This document shows positions 1-13,765 of a DNA stretch of 64,000 bases, piece after piece. The DNA is taken from contig JAVLUZ010000508.1 in NCBI GenBank assembly GCA_036768485.1, forward strand, positions 558,001-622,000, written 5' to 3'. Within the stretch, counting starts at the first letter, position 1; every line of letters starts with the position of its first letter. The notes under the pieces were generated by a model that saw only the letters and a program-made list of their open reading frames with translations, did no database searches and had not been told where the DNA came from. The position numbers were made by a program, and so were the translations under genes. The stretch is from Mermis nigrescens (taxonomy: Eukaryota > Nematoda > Enoplea > Mermithida > Mermithidae).

Positions 1-1295
1 AAAAATTCTGAATCTTTCGACTAAAAAATGCGTATAAACGATGAATAATTATCTCCCAGAACTTTTAAAGACTGACATCAGAAGATACGTGAGTAATTAA
101 AGGGTTAAATTTGCGTGAAGCGCAATTGGAAGTTTTGATCTATCAAAAAATATATAAAAATGATTGAATTTATGAGAAGAGCACAACATGAAAATTTTGA
201 AGACTATGACGCCAAAAAACGTGTAAAAATGATCAAAATTCTTGTTAACGGAAGGAAATTTTTATGTACTAATATGAAGTCAAAATATGCCATGCAAAAT
301 TTCAATTTGAATTGAACCATGAAACTATTGTTTTTCTTAGCAAGGCGGGTTCGATAACGTTTGACCAGAAGCAGAGCCGTCCAGGACAGACTTGAAACGT
401 ATTTTTAGTATTTTTCAAAATGGTTACACCCACTTTAGGTTAAGGCCAAATGGCTGCCAAATCTAGATTAATTTTTATTTTGAAGAAAAAAGACAGTTCC
501 TCACTGATTGCTTTTAAACAATTAAAGATTATTTACCTTATGCACAAAGCAGACAGTATGAGTATTTGGTCATCAGAATGAAAGAAAGCGGACAAAAACA
601 TATAGTAATCTGACAAAAATAAGAATATGAACATATGTATATGTGTATAAAGATCTTTAATGCTACATATATTGAGAGCAAAAGTAAATGCAGTTTAAAG
701 AATTTGCGGCCTGAAGCGCCAAAAATATCTTCGATTTTGCGCGTACCATTTCGTAAAAAGTTTCATTCGATTCAGGGGGGCATGTGCCCCCTGTGCCGCC
801 CCGTGGATACGCCCTTGTATCTGCACTTTTCACTTTTTTACAAACCGCTGCAACGTTAAAGTGCTGCTTATCACGGTTGGTGAAAAATTATATATCATTG
901 AAGCACTGTGCATATTACGAGGGAAGGAGTTCAGATGTTTTTATTGTTTTTAGGCTAAATTTGGCCAATTTTTATAAAAATTTTTAATGTTACGATTCAA
1001 CGCTGTGCTCATTTTTACAAAACTTTCTGGAGCTCTGCCTCGGATCACACTGGGGGCGTCACCTCAGATGCTCAGCCGCAGAAGAGAGAGCTTCTCTCGC
1101 GTTCTCACCATATCTAAGTTCCTACGCGGCCATATCATACTACTCAAATTACCTGAGTAATGAAGTGGTCAAATACATCACTATAAGCAAAGTATGTATA
1201 TTTGAAATTCGGACCCGTTTTCAATTTTTTACTGCACTGGCAAGTACACCAGCATCCTGTGCGATGCAAACCAACGCATAAAACTCGTCCACCAA
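1..1295. other. Intergenic, nothing supported
   Basis: AT-rich DNA. The short reading frames have no recognisable similarity, splice context or codon pattern. I see no RNA gene and no clear transposon end in this stretch. Confidence 0.6.
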
Positions 1296-1713
1296 TGGGC
1301 GGATTTGAGTGGAATGCGGGTGGCAGCTGCCACCAGCCCTCCCCCATCGGCCGAGATAAAGGAAGGATTTGTAAATTTGTAATGATTTTCGGCCGTCAGT
1401 TATCATAGCTTTTCAAATTTATCCGGCGCTTTGCGCCGGATAATATAAACGTATTAATGACATTCATTTACTTTCTTGGCGGTTCGAAAGCCATATTTTT
1501 GTTCAGGAAATAGCTTTTAAGATGATTCTAGAGCAGAAACAGCTTTTCCAGCCTAATATTCTTTTATTTTCAAGCATAACTTTTCAAAATTTTTTGACGT
1601 TCCGCTCAAAATGCTAACAGGTGATCGAGGAATAATTTAAGATGAGGTTCTTCCGCTTTAATTTCACAAATTTTCCGGGCCAACCCGTAAATCCTACTAG
1701 TGTTTCCCCCGGT

Positions 1714-1784
1714 GGGAGAAACGTTTCTCCCATCAAAATTTTCTCTGGTGGGAGAAACGTTTCTCCCGGGAGAAACGTTTCTCC
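1714..1784. repeat. Three perfect palindromes GGAGAAACGTTTCTCC
   Basis: The 16-bp self-complementary sequence occurs three times (about 1715, 1750 and 1769). The last two share flanking CCC/GGG, giving a compact cluster of cruciform-capable sequence just before the minisatellite. The same letters 'gtttctccc' recur in each minisatellite unit, so the palindromes may be the seed of the array. Confidence 0.8.
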
Positions 1785-2135
1785 GGGTGTGGTTACCTAT
1801 GCTTATCATGGTTTCGCCGTTTCTCCCGTTTCTCCCAGGCTCCGGGTGTGGTTACCTATGCTTATCATGGTTTCGCCGTTTCTCCCGTTTCTCCCAGGCT
1901 CCGGGCGTGGTTATCTATGCTTATCATGGTTTCGCCGTTTCTCCCGTTTCTCCCAGTCTCCGGGTGTGGTTGCCTATGCTTATCATGGTTTCGCCGTTTC
2001 TCTCGGGCTCCCGTGTGGTTACCTATGCGTATCACGGTTTCGCCCTTTCTCCCGTTTCTCCCAGGCTCCGGGTGTTGTTACTGATTGTCGTGGTCCAGGC
2101 TCCGTGTGCGGTTACCTATGTTTATCATGCTTTTT
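1785..2135. repeat. 59-bp minisatellite, about 6 copies
   Basis: The unit reads roughly 'ggttacctatgcttatcat' plus 'ggtttcgccgtttctcccg' and a 'ccaggctccgggtgt' part. Starts of 'gcttatcatgg' fall at 1801, 1860, 1919 and 1978, exactly 59 bp apart. Later units are deleted or diverged. The long open frames across this stretch are repeat translations, not genes. Confidence 0.9.
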
Positions 2136-2534
2136 CTTTCTCCCTATCTTTTTCATTAGTAGGATTTACGGGTTGGGCCAATTTTCCGGCGCTTAGCGTC
2201 AGATTTTTGCTAAAATCAAAGAAATTTGAAGATTTTTTCGAGCTAAATTGTCTAAAATTTTAAAATTTTTTAAAATCTTGCGTCAAAAACGATTTTAAAT
2301 AAAATAGACGACGCAAAACGCCGAAAAAACCGCTATTTCCCTAATGAAGATCAAATTTTCGAACCTATTTTCGACTGCTTTATAGAAGCTGGGTTAAGCC
2401 TTAGAAAATCATAAATCCGCCACCGCCCCATCCGGACCAAAATCCTGGCTATACGTGCCTCCACTCCTACGCAAATACGGCTGCGCTCACATACACATTT
2501 GTCCTTTTTTGTTACATTGGAAGATTTCATATTG

Positions 2535-2816
2535 TTATTTTATATTGTTGTGAAAACTCAATATATTCAACGCCAAATAAGATTTTCTGACGTATTTTGG
2601 TTCTCGCGGATCAGTCATAAATTGGATTACATTGCTCTTAAGTAATCCATTATTGATTTGTTTATCTATGGTTCCGAAACGACATTTCTTGGCCATACGG
2701 TCAAGCAACTTTTTACGACCGGATCGATAAGCTTGCTCGGCGTACTGTGCAATAGACGAAAAATCGATTAGCGCTCGAAAGCCGCATAAGCTTTGGTTCC
2801 ATATGTAAGTGTCCAT
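2535..2816 (-). CDS. Unrecognised 93-codon ORF, possible gag fragment or exon
   Basis: An open frame with unbiased composition for an AT-rich region (KKLLDRMAKKCRFG near the middle, then TDPREPKYVRK). The pattern of a basic helix, Cys-x-Phe, an acidic residue and then 'VIQFMTDPRE' loosely resembles the central part of gag polyproteins of arthropod LTR elements, where C-x-F-G and an 'RD/TDP' stretch occur. No second retroelement domain lies beside it. It could equally be one exon of a minus-strand host gene upstream of SPEF1. I do not assign a function. Confidence 0.3.
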   Translation of the reverse strand: MDTYIWNQSLCGFRALIDFSSIAQYAEQAYRSGRKKLLDRMAKKCRFGTIDKQINNGLLKSNVIQFMTDPREPKYVRKSYLALNILSFHNNIK

Positions 2817-3174
2817 CGATTTTCATGCGAATATTCTCCCTGAAGGGTCTCTGACGCATATTAGATTACTGATGAGGGATCTAAGCCTAACATTATAAAA
2901 TTTTAGATGCTTCAAAAGGATTTTACCCCGATTTAAGCGATTCCCGACACGCTATTCAAATGTTCTGAAAGATTTCTGGCTCTGTGCCATGATGCCGTTA
3001 TAAACGACTTTCGCGTTTTACATTCTCTAACTTTCACCTTCCTTACGAAATTATGATTAGACTTAGAGACTACTACGTTGGAGGATGACAATTTTTATGT
3101 TATTCGTCATGTTGTATCGCGGGATTTTCAGGATCTTGCTTCGTATAAATTAATATTTTTAGCCGATATTCAAG

Positions 3175-3286
3175 ATGTCATTGCCAACTTTAGACGAATG
3201 CGCTATCGATAACTTATACGACTGGCTTGACTCTATACCATTTTCCAGACCAAGAAAAAACATATCACGTGATTTTTCAGATGGAG
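3175..3286 (+). CDS. SPEF1: SPEF1/CLAMP exon 1 (start of calponin-homology domain)
   Basis: First coding exon of sperm flagellar protein 1, also called CLAMP, a calponin-homology microtubule-binding protein of cilia and sperm flagella. The ATG is preceded by 'caag' and opens 37 codons: an acidic N terminus, then LYDWLDSIPFSRPRKN and ISRDFSDG, the characteristic start of the SPEF1-type CH domain. The exon ends in phase 1 at GATGGAG|gtaaaa. The split codon with exon 2 gives Val, making the family motif SDG-VLVAE. All five exons have matching phases (1,2,1,0) and total 243 codons plus stop, close to the roughly 236 residues of the human protein. I see no frameshift or stop. Introns carry transposons but the coding sequence is clean, so the gene is probably functional. 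Confidence 0.93.
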
Positions 3287-4231
3287 GTAAAATTCATGTT
3301 CACAATTTTATATCGCAAACTTGCTTCTTAATCGCAGACATTATCAGTTTGCTTCTCTATTCCACTATAGTTTGTTTCACATAACTTCGTGCATAAAATT
3401 TTGAGAATTTTCATCGGCATCAAGCCGAGGGTTACGATAATTATATATCAGATCAATATTATAACCGCAATCTGTCAGCTTGTTGTCGGAGATGGTTTTC
3501 GAATTTATGACCGAAATTGTATGAAACGGACTATAGGTTCAGTTAGGGTTGCTTGTTAATCGTTTTAATAACGTTAGTTGCTCTATGATGAAGCGTTCTC
3601 ATTGAAGTCTTGCTAGAATGCATTTAAGGTAAAAGAATGTTTTGGCTTTTTCCGCCGGAGAGAAAATTTTAAAATGGCGTAGTTTCGTTTATTTATGTTA
3701 ATATTAATGCCAGTAGATTTTAAAATGAAAATCTATTCAAAAATACAAATATTTATACATAAAGTTAGGCTAAAAATGCGTAAAAATAAAGATATTCAGC
3801 TTTTAACAACGCTGGGTTCATTTCAATGGTTTGTATATATTTAATTCAAAAGGTTTTTCAAACGCTACGCGAACCAAACTCTTACTCTGTTTTCGTTCTG
3901 CTTGCAGTCTTACTGTCAGGATGAAGCGTCCGGAAAAACTGATTTCGATCGAAACAATCTATGTAGTACCTTGAATGTGGGTACGTACATAATTCTAAAC
4001 AACCTATGTATATTTGTCAAATGATATTTTGGAACATTCGTTCAAGAATGTATGCGTAAAATAGTATGGAATGATTACTTTACCTAGCGAAAACGTTTTA
4101 CGCCTACATTCGTACACTGAGGAAAGCTAACGTGACGGCTGACTGAGTTGCAGACAATTTTAATTATAATTAAATAAAGCGAGACTCGTTGAGTATGTAG
4201 ATAACATTTAATATAGTTTTTGAAATTTCAG
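3287..4231 (+). other. SPEF1: SPEF1 intron 1
   Basis: Begins gtaaaa and ends tgaaatttcag. Apart from AT-rich sequence I see no gene, RNA or transposon terminus in it. Confidence 0.8.
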
Positions 4232-4343
4232 TCCTAGTTGCTGAACTCGTTGCCTATCATTTTCCACGATTCGTTGACCTACACTGTTTCGCGTCGGCCA
4301 GTTCATTAGCACTGAAAAAGTACAACTGGGAGATGCTAAACAA
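4232..4343 (+). CDS. SPEF1: SPEF1/CLAMP exon 2 (CH domain)
   Basis: Acceptor tgaaatttcag. Encodes residues 38-75, reading LVAELVAYHFPRFVDLH, then SASSLALKKYNWEMLNK. This is the second part of the CH domain, where SPEF1 proteins have VAEVIKFYFP..V..HNY and a conserved Asn-Trp before LN+KVL. The exon ends in phase 2 at AAACAA|gtacct, and the split codon completes to Lys with exon 3. Confidence 0.93.
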
Positions 4344-6084
4344 GTACCTACATGCCTATGCTAGTTTCTATCGTTTAAATAGACATGTGCAGCCGCACAG
4401 ATATGAAAGCAAGCTTTCACTGGTATGCACTGATTAGTAAAGCGTTGCGACTGAAAGTTCGATTTGGACTCCGCCGTTTTACGATGAATAATTTTGAAGT
4501 TTTTGAACTTTCCTGAACGAAATAGAAGGATTCAGAATATAAAACATGGCTCATTTGAAAGAAGATTGAGTTTTCTAGTTATTTACTGAAAAAAATTGAA
4601 ATATGCCAGAAACTCACAAAATAATAGCTAAAAACATCAAAAATTACAGTATGACAGCCATGATAGTGACTATATTGAAAAACTTAATTCTTTACTAAAT
4701 CGAACAATTAGAATTTCATTTCAAAAAAGCATTTTTGGACTTTCCAAAATGTGCTTAAAGATTTGAAAATATGAAACATAGCGCGAGTAAAATGCATACC
4801 TTATGGGGCAGCCATATTGAAAAAAATTAATGCTGGACGAATTATTCAGGAAACACCTAAAACAGAAAAACAAAAAGAGGTGAAATTTAGTGCACAAAAA
4901 TACATAAGTATGTATTTTGCTACTTTTCAGAATATGAAACAAAACCTGTATATTGTAGTGCCCATGCACAATTTGAGCAGGTTTTAGAGCACAGTATACT
5001 GTAGACATAAGCTAGCACGACTTTTTTTGGCAGAATAGTTACATTTTAAAGTTATCTATCCAGAACACTTGATCTCATTGAAATCCATCAAGTGATTCTT
5101 GTGTTAATCTCAAAAACTAGCCATTTTACTGAACAGCATTATTCAATGGTGAGGAGGTATACACATGCTTTGGCCTGCAGCTATATTGTAGGTGCATCAT
5201 ATCATATATGTTGCATTACTTTTTATGAAAACCTAATAAATGAAGATTATATCTTGTTCTTAATTTTTTATAAGTTTCAATGATCAAAAGTTACAGGTAT
5301 AAATGTGCCAAATTCTTCATTTTGTGCGAAAATGGCGTGTCTTCATAAAATGCATTTTGTCAATTCACCAAATGCAAATATAGCGAATCGGACCAGTTGG
5401 TGGAAAACTAGAAAATTCTTCGTTAATATGTATGAAAAGACCTCAAAAAACTGAATCCTAAATAACGCTAAAACTGCCACAGTTTTCAGTCCATTTCCAA
5501 TCATTTCTGCTAGAAAGCTATAATTTTTGTCCGTTGACCTATCCGTTTGTTCTTCTGGATGGGTCTTTAAGGTACCAAAAAGTCCTTCCCTTCGTGCATG
5601 TACATATGGACGTATAAGATTGTATTTAACATCCGTACTTACATTGTACCTGCTTTATCAAGATGGGTCTGTCAGATGCAGGATTCGTGGAAGGGAAATC
5701 CTGTATGCGGAGAATCCCAGATAATTCTCTTATTTCTCAGAAAATATTTTGGGGCAAGCTAGAATAAAATGCAATTTTTTATTTATGTTGCACGATCTAT
5801 CCATTCAAGCTCATAAAATTCAAGATTTCTGGTATATTTCGTAAAGCGTTTCTCTAATCAGAGAAAAAGGCGCTGCTATTATTTTTGATTGGAATCTGAA
5901 TCTATTCATTTTCATTAATTTTATGCTTCGATTGCGCATGAGCAGTCTAAAATTGCCCTTTACTTAAATTTTCTTATATTATAGGTATTTATGTTGAACA
6001 CGCTAATGAGTAATCCCTTTTGGTGGCTCATAAATTGAAGTCGAAAAAACTGGCCATATGGCTGAGCGCTAACGAAATTATTCC

Positions 6085-7374
<1,290 letters not shown>

Positions 7375-8537
7375 ATTATTCCAGATATCGAGTCATTCAT
7401 TAGGTATCGTTCATTTTAAAAGATTATAAGGGTACAGCAGCATCCTGGCCTCACTAAATGCGACGTTGATTGGCACTTAACAAAATTTACTTTTTGCAGA
7501 AACGCATTTTCCATGAACGCTAAAATACCATTCACAAAATAATTGTTTATAGTATATTCCTTCGTATCCCGATTGATGACCTTGTTGCTACCATACATTC
7601 GGGCGTGGGGAGGTTAAGACCCCAGAATACGAACCACCTCCCCCGCCGCGAATCCGGTAAATTCAGAATAATGTTTTTGATAATTTTTCGCTATTTCCTC
7701 CTAGTCCTCCAGGATTGTTGTTCATTACATGGTTGCACCATAGATGCACAATATGGCTGGTGGTTTGATGGGGTCGGATCAGCTAGGGAGCTTTTTTGAG
7801 CCAAAATGGTCTTATGAGCTGATAAAATGCTAAAATAGCGTAAACTCTATTTTACTCTGCAGTTTATAATCCTTTCGAGTATCACTGCAGAAGATTTTTG
7901 ATTCTCCTCAATTTTCGGCCTTTATTTCGCCTTATTATTATCTGAAAATTCCACATTTTTCCATTTTGGGGGAATCTAGACCCCAAGTTACCTTCCCGTG
8001 CACGCCATGATGCGAACACCGTGGGCATGGGGACTTAGATCCCACTCACCGAGAATCCGGTGAATCCCCAAAATTAAATTTTCGACCCTTTTTTAGGAAT
8101 TTTTGCCAGTTTTACATCACTCATACCACCAGGATTCGACTGTTGCCAATGTACCTATGGCGTATGTTAATGAAGGACATTCGATTCCCACCGAGCAATC
8201 CCACCACCCTACATTAACTTAAAAAAATTGGCTCGTTCCGCTAATTGCTGTGAATTTCGAACCGCTAAATATTGAGCATCACTAATGAGTTTTAAATCGA
8301 TGTAAATCGATTACAAAAGTGGTTTAAACTGATGTAAGTAAAATAATAAGAATTATGAAAAAATAGCGCATGTTTTATTTTGTGAAATGTGATTATACAC
8401 CTACTGAATTTAGCATTCGCTAAACGTTTTTTGTAGCCATTTCTTGTGCACTGAAAACCGAATTCTAAGCAGGATCACGTGAAACGAGCTGCAGACTTTT
8501 CGAAAAGCTTGAGCATCTAATTAAAAAGTTTTTTCAG

Positions 8538-8728
8538 ACGAGTACTTCATAAGCTAAATTACCAAGTCTCACTTCACTCCGTGCAACAAGTCGCGCAGGG
8601 CAAGCCGGGAGCAATTGAACTAGTATTAATGAATTTACGCAACAAAATCGAAATTTCGATGAAAAACGAACGCTTATTGAACAAATCTTACGGCCAAGCG
8701 AGATACAGAAGTCAAAGTGCCAGTAGAA
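8538..8728 (+). CDS. SPEF1: SPEF1/CLAMP exon 3 (end of CH domain, basic linker)
   Basis: Acceptor gttttttcag. After a one-base split codon it reads RVLHKLNYQVS, then VAQGKPGAIELVLMNLRNKIE, which matches the final helix of the SPEF1 CH domain (KVL+RLNF.V, then IA...PG.VELVL..LR..LE). A basic Ser/Arg-rich linker follows (residues about 120-138). The exon ends in phase 1 at AGTAGAA|gtatgc. Read-through would add about 27 residues and stop, so the donor is required. Confidence 0.92.
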
Positions 8729-10997
8729 GTATGCATGCTTCCTTGCATATTCCTTCTTTTCGCCAAATAATTTTTTTTAATCAAAATCTAAATGAATCAC
8801 ACAGAATCTAGGTTGTTTATTGCCTTTTAAATTCCGTAGGTCATCAGGAGAAAATTTTTCGGCCATTGTTTTATAGAGGTCTTCTATTGATTGTTGCATT
8901 TTCTGTAAATCACTTTACACTTTACCCAATTTCTCTTTTATTTACGGAAAATTTAATCACTTAGAGATTTATAAGAGACTACGCTCAATCATAGTAACTT
9001 TTCTCCAAAGTATGTAGGATCGAAAAGGAAGAAATAAAAAAGAGTATATAAATAAATAAAGGATGAATAAAAATACAAATTTAGCAGTCTTATTAAAAAA
9101 TTAAAAAATAAAATAATAAAACCTAAATTTAAATGACTGATTCAAATGCGTATTTTTAGATGGCAGCAATCTAAGCATTGCAAGCATTTGCTCGTCATCC
9201 AGCAGTTGCAACCAGCGTAGCTACGTTAATAACGCAGACTACATAAGGTATGAGGAATTTTAATATATTTTTATATCTTTATCATATTTTAATCAAATAG
9301 TATCAGCGATGAACATTTTAAGCCCCGCAGGAAGACGAACCAAAATTATATTCACTTTCGAGAACATTTTTTAGAAAAATTATTTTAATTGAATTTTAGA
9401 CATTATCAATTAGAACATCTAAATTTCTTAATTTTTAAATTAGCTGAACATTTTACATTAAAATTGAAGCAATATAAAATTAGAGCATTCTCCATGTTTG
9501 CAGTCGATTTCGTGCATATATGTATGTATCTACTTGCAAATCGTAGCACCTGACGCCTTCAAAATTGAAGTAGTATGGTTGAAACGTCTGTATCAAGTTA
9601 ACCTCAGATTCTCATTTCTCAAGAGTGCGCTACAATCAAAGGTGAAAATAGGTGATTCGAAGAAAAAAACGTACGCACCACTTCGACAAAATGATATAAG
9701 ATTAAGTTGAGAAGCGAGTGAACGGAATAATTGTGAGTGATAATAAAAAATGCATTTGTCTGTGTTTTGATGAAGGATTAATATTTAAATAAATAAATTT
9801 TGTTGATTCTATCTCCTAAATGAAATCAATGATGACTTGACCAATGCACATATTAAAAATTTATTTCTAGCCGTAAGTCACAGCCAGATAGACCCGTGAG
9901 GGAGTTGGTGGGTATATGTGTACTGATTGAGAAATCAAGAAATGGGAAAATGAGGCAAAATGAATGCCAAAAATAAATGAAAATCGAAAATATTTCACAA
10001 AAGTGCTTGAACTTACAGCCAAAAACTGGAATTATGTAGTATTAACGTTCAACAGTTATACCACTTTTTTTAAAGTCATCATTTTCACTCAGAAAAGCCC
10101 ATAAACTGACTCCCACATCAGCTAATCCCCTTTGTCGGCCAACGTGCATCTTAGCTTACAACCAGGACGGATTGATAATGAAAACCTTACTGCTTCTTTT
10201 AGAGTCAAATTTTAACTTCTAGCATGACGTTATTAGCATATTTGATTTAAGAGAAAACCCGTATAAAGATACGCTCGCATTATCCTAATTGACCAGAGCT
10301 GTACCCGCTAAATAAAATACATTTGACTATGATCCATTTCACGAAATTTTGTGCATTGATCACATTCCTTGAGTCGATGCAAATCGATTACAAAAGGAGT
10401 TTAAATTGAAGTAGCAACCATGATTCTGTGCATAGTAATTGATAGGCGTACGAAGTTTCGCTAAGCAAAATTGTATTACAGTAAGCCGCCTAGAAATAAC
10501 ATTTGTAGGTGCTGACATGATCGCTGAAAATTGATTTCCATGCAGAAGTTTTATGAAATAGACTACAGATGCATGTTTCCTAAAAATATAATCGACGATG
10601 GGTAGGTAGTTCCTGCTGGTTCCTGGTTCTGACTTCCAAACGCAAAACGCAAAGCTTATTATTAATCACGCGCTATGTACATTACAGTTTTCAAATCTGA
10701 AAAAAATGCACTTCGATTGGTGGATCTGACAGTGGAGGATGCATGTGGTTGATAAAACTGTCGGCGGTAAGACAGTGAGAAGGAATTTTCAAATAGAAAT
10801 GAAGCAGATTAAAGGCATATTTCAGAGATAGATTTTTTGACCTCCTAAAACCAAATCGGATCAGTTTACAGAGACAAGATGACCAATAGTTGTGCGGTTG
10901 AGTGCAGAAGTGACATCTGCTGTTGGTTGATATGCCTTTGTAAACTGTTTTGATCTGACTTTCGCAGTTGGAAAAGTCTATCTCTGAAATATGCCTT

Positions 10998-11620
10998 CAG
11001 GGGCGGATTTAAGAGGGGTGGCGCCCCCTCCCATTGGCCAAAAATTATTAACAGGATGAAGAATGGATATGTAATTCGCAATGATTTCTGGCCGTCAGTG
11101 ATCATAATTTCTTAAATTTTTCCGGCGCTCCACGCCGAATAATATGTACTAATGACATTATTTACTTTTTCTGCGATTCGGAAGCCATCTTTTGCTCATG
11201 GAATTGCTTCTAAAACTATTTCAAGGGCAGAAACAGCCATTTCAGCATAGATTTCTTCTGTTTTCAAGCATAACTTTCAAGAAATTTTCTACGTTCGGCG
11301 TCAAATGCTACAATTACAGGAAAACGAGCAGTAAATCAAGCTTGTAAACGTCTATCAGCCTGATTTTCACAAATTTTGTGGTGCTTCGCGTTGGATTCTC
11401 CTTAAAGTGAAAGAACTTTAATGATTTTTTCCGCACAAAATTGTCAAAAATTAAAAAAATTTTGATAAAATATCGCGCCAAAAAAGATTTTAAATTAAAG
11501 TAGATAATGTAAAACGCCGAAAAGACGCTATTTCGCACGAGAAGGGAAAATTTTTGGACCAATTTGGACCAATTTTGACTGTTTTTTGAAAAATTTGAGG
11601 ATCCTAGAGATCCGCCACTG
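10998..11620. mobile_element. hAT-like non-autonomous element, GGCGGAT family
   Basis: Ends CAGGGGCGGATTTAAG and GATCCGCCACTG are inverted repeats. They are flanked by TATGCCTT on the left and TAAGCCTT on the right, an 8-bp target duplication with one mismatch. The 623-bp interior is collinear with the copies at 18041-19119 and 58630-59251. No protein is encoded; reading frames here are shadows. Confidence 0.85.
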
Positions 11621-11712
11621 TAAGCCTTTATTGTACCTGAAGTTCCAGCGTGTTAAGTGTCTTAAAAAACAACATCTTAACTTTTAATCTTCTGAAAGTC
11701 TTGTATTTGATA

Positions 11713-11822
11713 CACCTGCATGGGCACTGACCAAATTCTGGGGTTCTAGAAGGTGAAATTGGCAAATTCCAAAAACATGGCGAAAATTCAACGGCAGAGC
11801 CCCAAACCCCCATGCCCATGTG
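11713..11822. mobile_element. Short element with CAYxxxTGGGCA-type ends
   Basis: Left end CACCTGCATGGGCACTG and right end CCCATGCCCATGTG are imperfect inverted repeats of the type seen at 16849-17106 and 19148-19404. It is about 110 bp. The flanking 8-mers (atttgata/ttctcata) agree at only 5 of 8 positions, so the boundaries are approximate. Confidence 0.45.
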
Positions 11823-12504
11823 TTCTCATAAATGAATTTTTACGTCTTACGAATTACGATCGCTGAGTCGTTCACATCATATTTCTAATCTGACTATAGC
11901 CTAATAATAAATAATAGACATTGCAGCAAACATACAACATATTGAATTTCTTCATATGCGCGTTTCTGCAGATTTCTCGAAGTAATTTCGTTTGCGACGG
12001 CGATAAATTCGATTACTTTATTTTAGAGAATTTAAAGAAATTTTTTATGGGTTTTCATGCAAATCATTGAGTTGGCCATGTAGGTGTAAAGTTTACTCTA
12101 TTATCTTTTACGCCAGAGCATGGTGGAAGCTCAAGATTTCATTAAATAAACAATACATTGATTATTTTATAGTCATGGAAGTGTCTACAATGCTCTTTTG
12201 TGAAACACTTCAAAATGTTTTGTGACTAAACGCTCATTTTTCACAGGCTGCAGAATATACTTCGATTTTTGCGTTGTTTAGGGAGGTCTAACTGTTTAGC
12301 ACATTCCTATGGCTTCTGCGCATATAGGGTAATTTTCCCTAGTCCCCTCCTTTTACATCCTTGACTATGAAAAAATTCAAGTACATTTACCTTTTTTGTT
12401 CCATCGGAACATTTCTCTTTGCTAGTTACCATCTTTTATTTAATACTTCAGGCCATATATCCATAGGTGAGCAGCGCCAAAATTTTGGGGGAGGGGTGCA
12501 AGTA

Positions 12505-13765
12505 GCTGAAGAAATTTTTCTCGTTTCGAACCCTCTACACTAAAATGATCAAAGATCAAGAAATAGTGCGCTGAAAGAGAAAAAAATTTACGTTTTGAGA
12601 TATTCTAGTCCTCTACATTATAAAACCAATTGGACTGCACAGAAAGCAAAATTGAGTTAGATAAGCTTTAGGACACGCTAACAGTAAGAAACCCGTATAC
12701 TTTAACCTTTTGTGTAACAACCATTTAGTGTAAAGAAATTTTAAGGTCAAATTCGTAATCTACAACTCAGGGGCAACATTTTGATAAAAAATTGGCGCTT
12801 CGCAAATTGTTTGATACCCAATGCTCTGGGCGGAAAAATGCTTCCCAGTGTTAACTTTACACTTGTGTTAATAACGCAATATTGGGTGTATTGAAACAAA
12901 ATAAACTAGGATCTATATTGCTAAGGCCAGGACACATTTTAAGCATAATTAGTATGTTCCGCCTACTTAGCGGAGTAGCTAAAGAAATTTCGTTTTTCGT
13001 TTTGAACCATTTACACTAAAACAATCACAGATCAAGAAATATTGCGTTAAAAGTAAAAACAAATTTACGATTTGAGATATTGTAACCCTCTACATTATAA
13101 GATCAATTGGACTGCACAGAAACCAAAATTGAGTTAGATAAGCTCTGGGACACGCTGCAAGTAAAAACCCCGTATATTTTACAGTTTTGTGCAACAACCA
13201 TTGAGTGTAAAGAAATTTTTAGGTCAAATTCGTAATCTACAACTCATTGGTAACATTTTTTAAAATTGGCCCTCCGCAAATTGTTCGATACCTAATGCTC
13301 TGGGCGGAAAAGTGATTCTCCGTGAAAACTTTACACTTGTGCTAATTACGCAATATTGGGTGTATAGAAACAAAATAAACTAGGATCTGTAACGCTAAGG
13401 TCAGGGCACATTCTAAGCATAATTAGCATGTTCCGCCTACTTAGCGGAGTAACTGAAGAAATTTCGTTTTTCGTCTCGAACCCTTTACACTAAAACGATC
13501 ACAGATCAAAAATATTGCCTTAAGAGAGAAGAAAATTGTTCCTTGAGATATTGTTACCCTCTACATTATAAAACCAATTGGGCTGCACAGAAACCAAAAT
13601 TGAGCTAGATAAGCTGAAAACACGCAAAGAGTAAAAAACCCGTATACTTAACATTTTTGTGCAAGAATCATTGAGTGTAAAGAAATTTTAAGGTCAGATT
13701 CGTAATCTACAACTCGGGAGCAACATTTAAAAAAATTAACCCTCTGCAAATCATTTGGTTTTTCG
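12505..13765. repeat. About 475-bp tandem repeat, 2.7 copies
   Basis: The phrase 'gaaccctctacactaaaa' and its variants begin at 12528, 13004 and 13478, giving periods of 476 and 474 bp. Each unit contains in order a 'gatcaagaaat' block, 'aattggactgcacaga', 'cattgagtgtaaagaaat', 'gtaatctacaactc', 'atgctctgggcggaaaa' and 'gttccgcctacttagcggag'. The third copy breaks off after 'ctctgcaaat'. Copies differ at roughly one position in ten by eye. Units contain no ORF. The inverted pair CCGCCTACTTAGCGG sits at the unit junction. Confidence 0.9.

Larger units (their letters stand above)
1296..2425. mobile_element. hAT-like non-autonomous element (GGCGGAT family), degenerate copy
   Basis: Its ends are inverted: GGCGGATTTGAG on the left and AAATCCGCCACCG on the right. 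Interior blocks (GGCCGTCAGT, the hairpin TCCGGCGCTTTGCGCCGGA, a stretch on 'cagaaacagc') recur in the copies at 10998-11620, 18041-19119 and 58630-59251. No clean target-site duplication is visible. A 59-bp minisatellite has expanded inside it. No transposase is encoded. The 8-bp TSDs of sister copies point to hAT-type mobilisation; that is inference from the family. Confidence 0.65.

Noticed and set aside
1642..2263. Three overlapping frames of up to 187 codons rich in 'LIMVSPFLPFLP'
   Set aside because: They arise from the 59-bp minisatellite, whose unit length is not a multiple of three and is open in all frames.
9631..9660. Cassette exon for SPEF1 between 'acctcag' and 'gtgaaa'
   Set aside because: Phase can match exon 3 but the end phase does not fit exon 4, and exon 3 joins exon 4 directly in phase.
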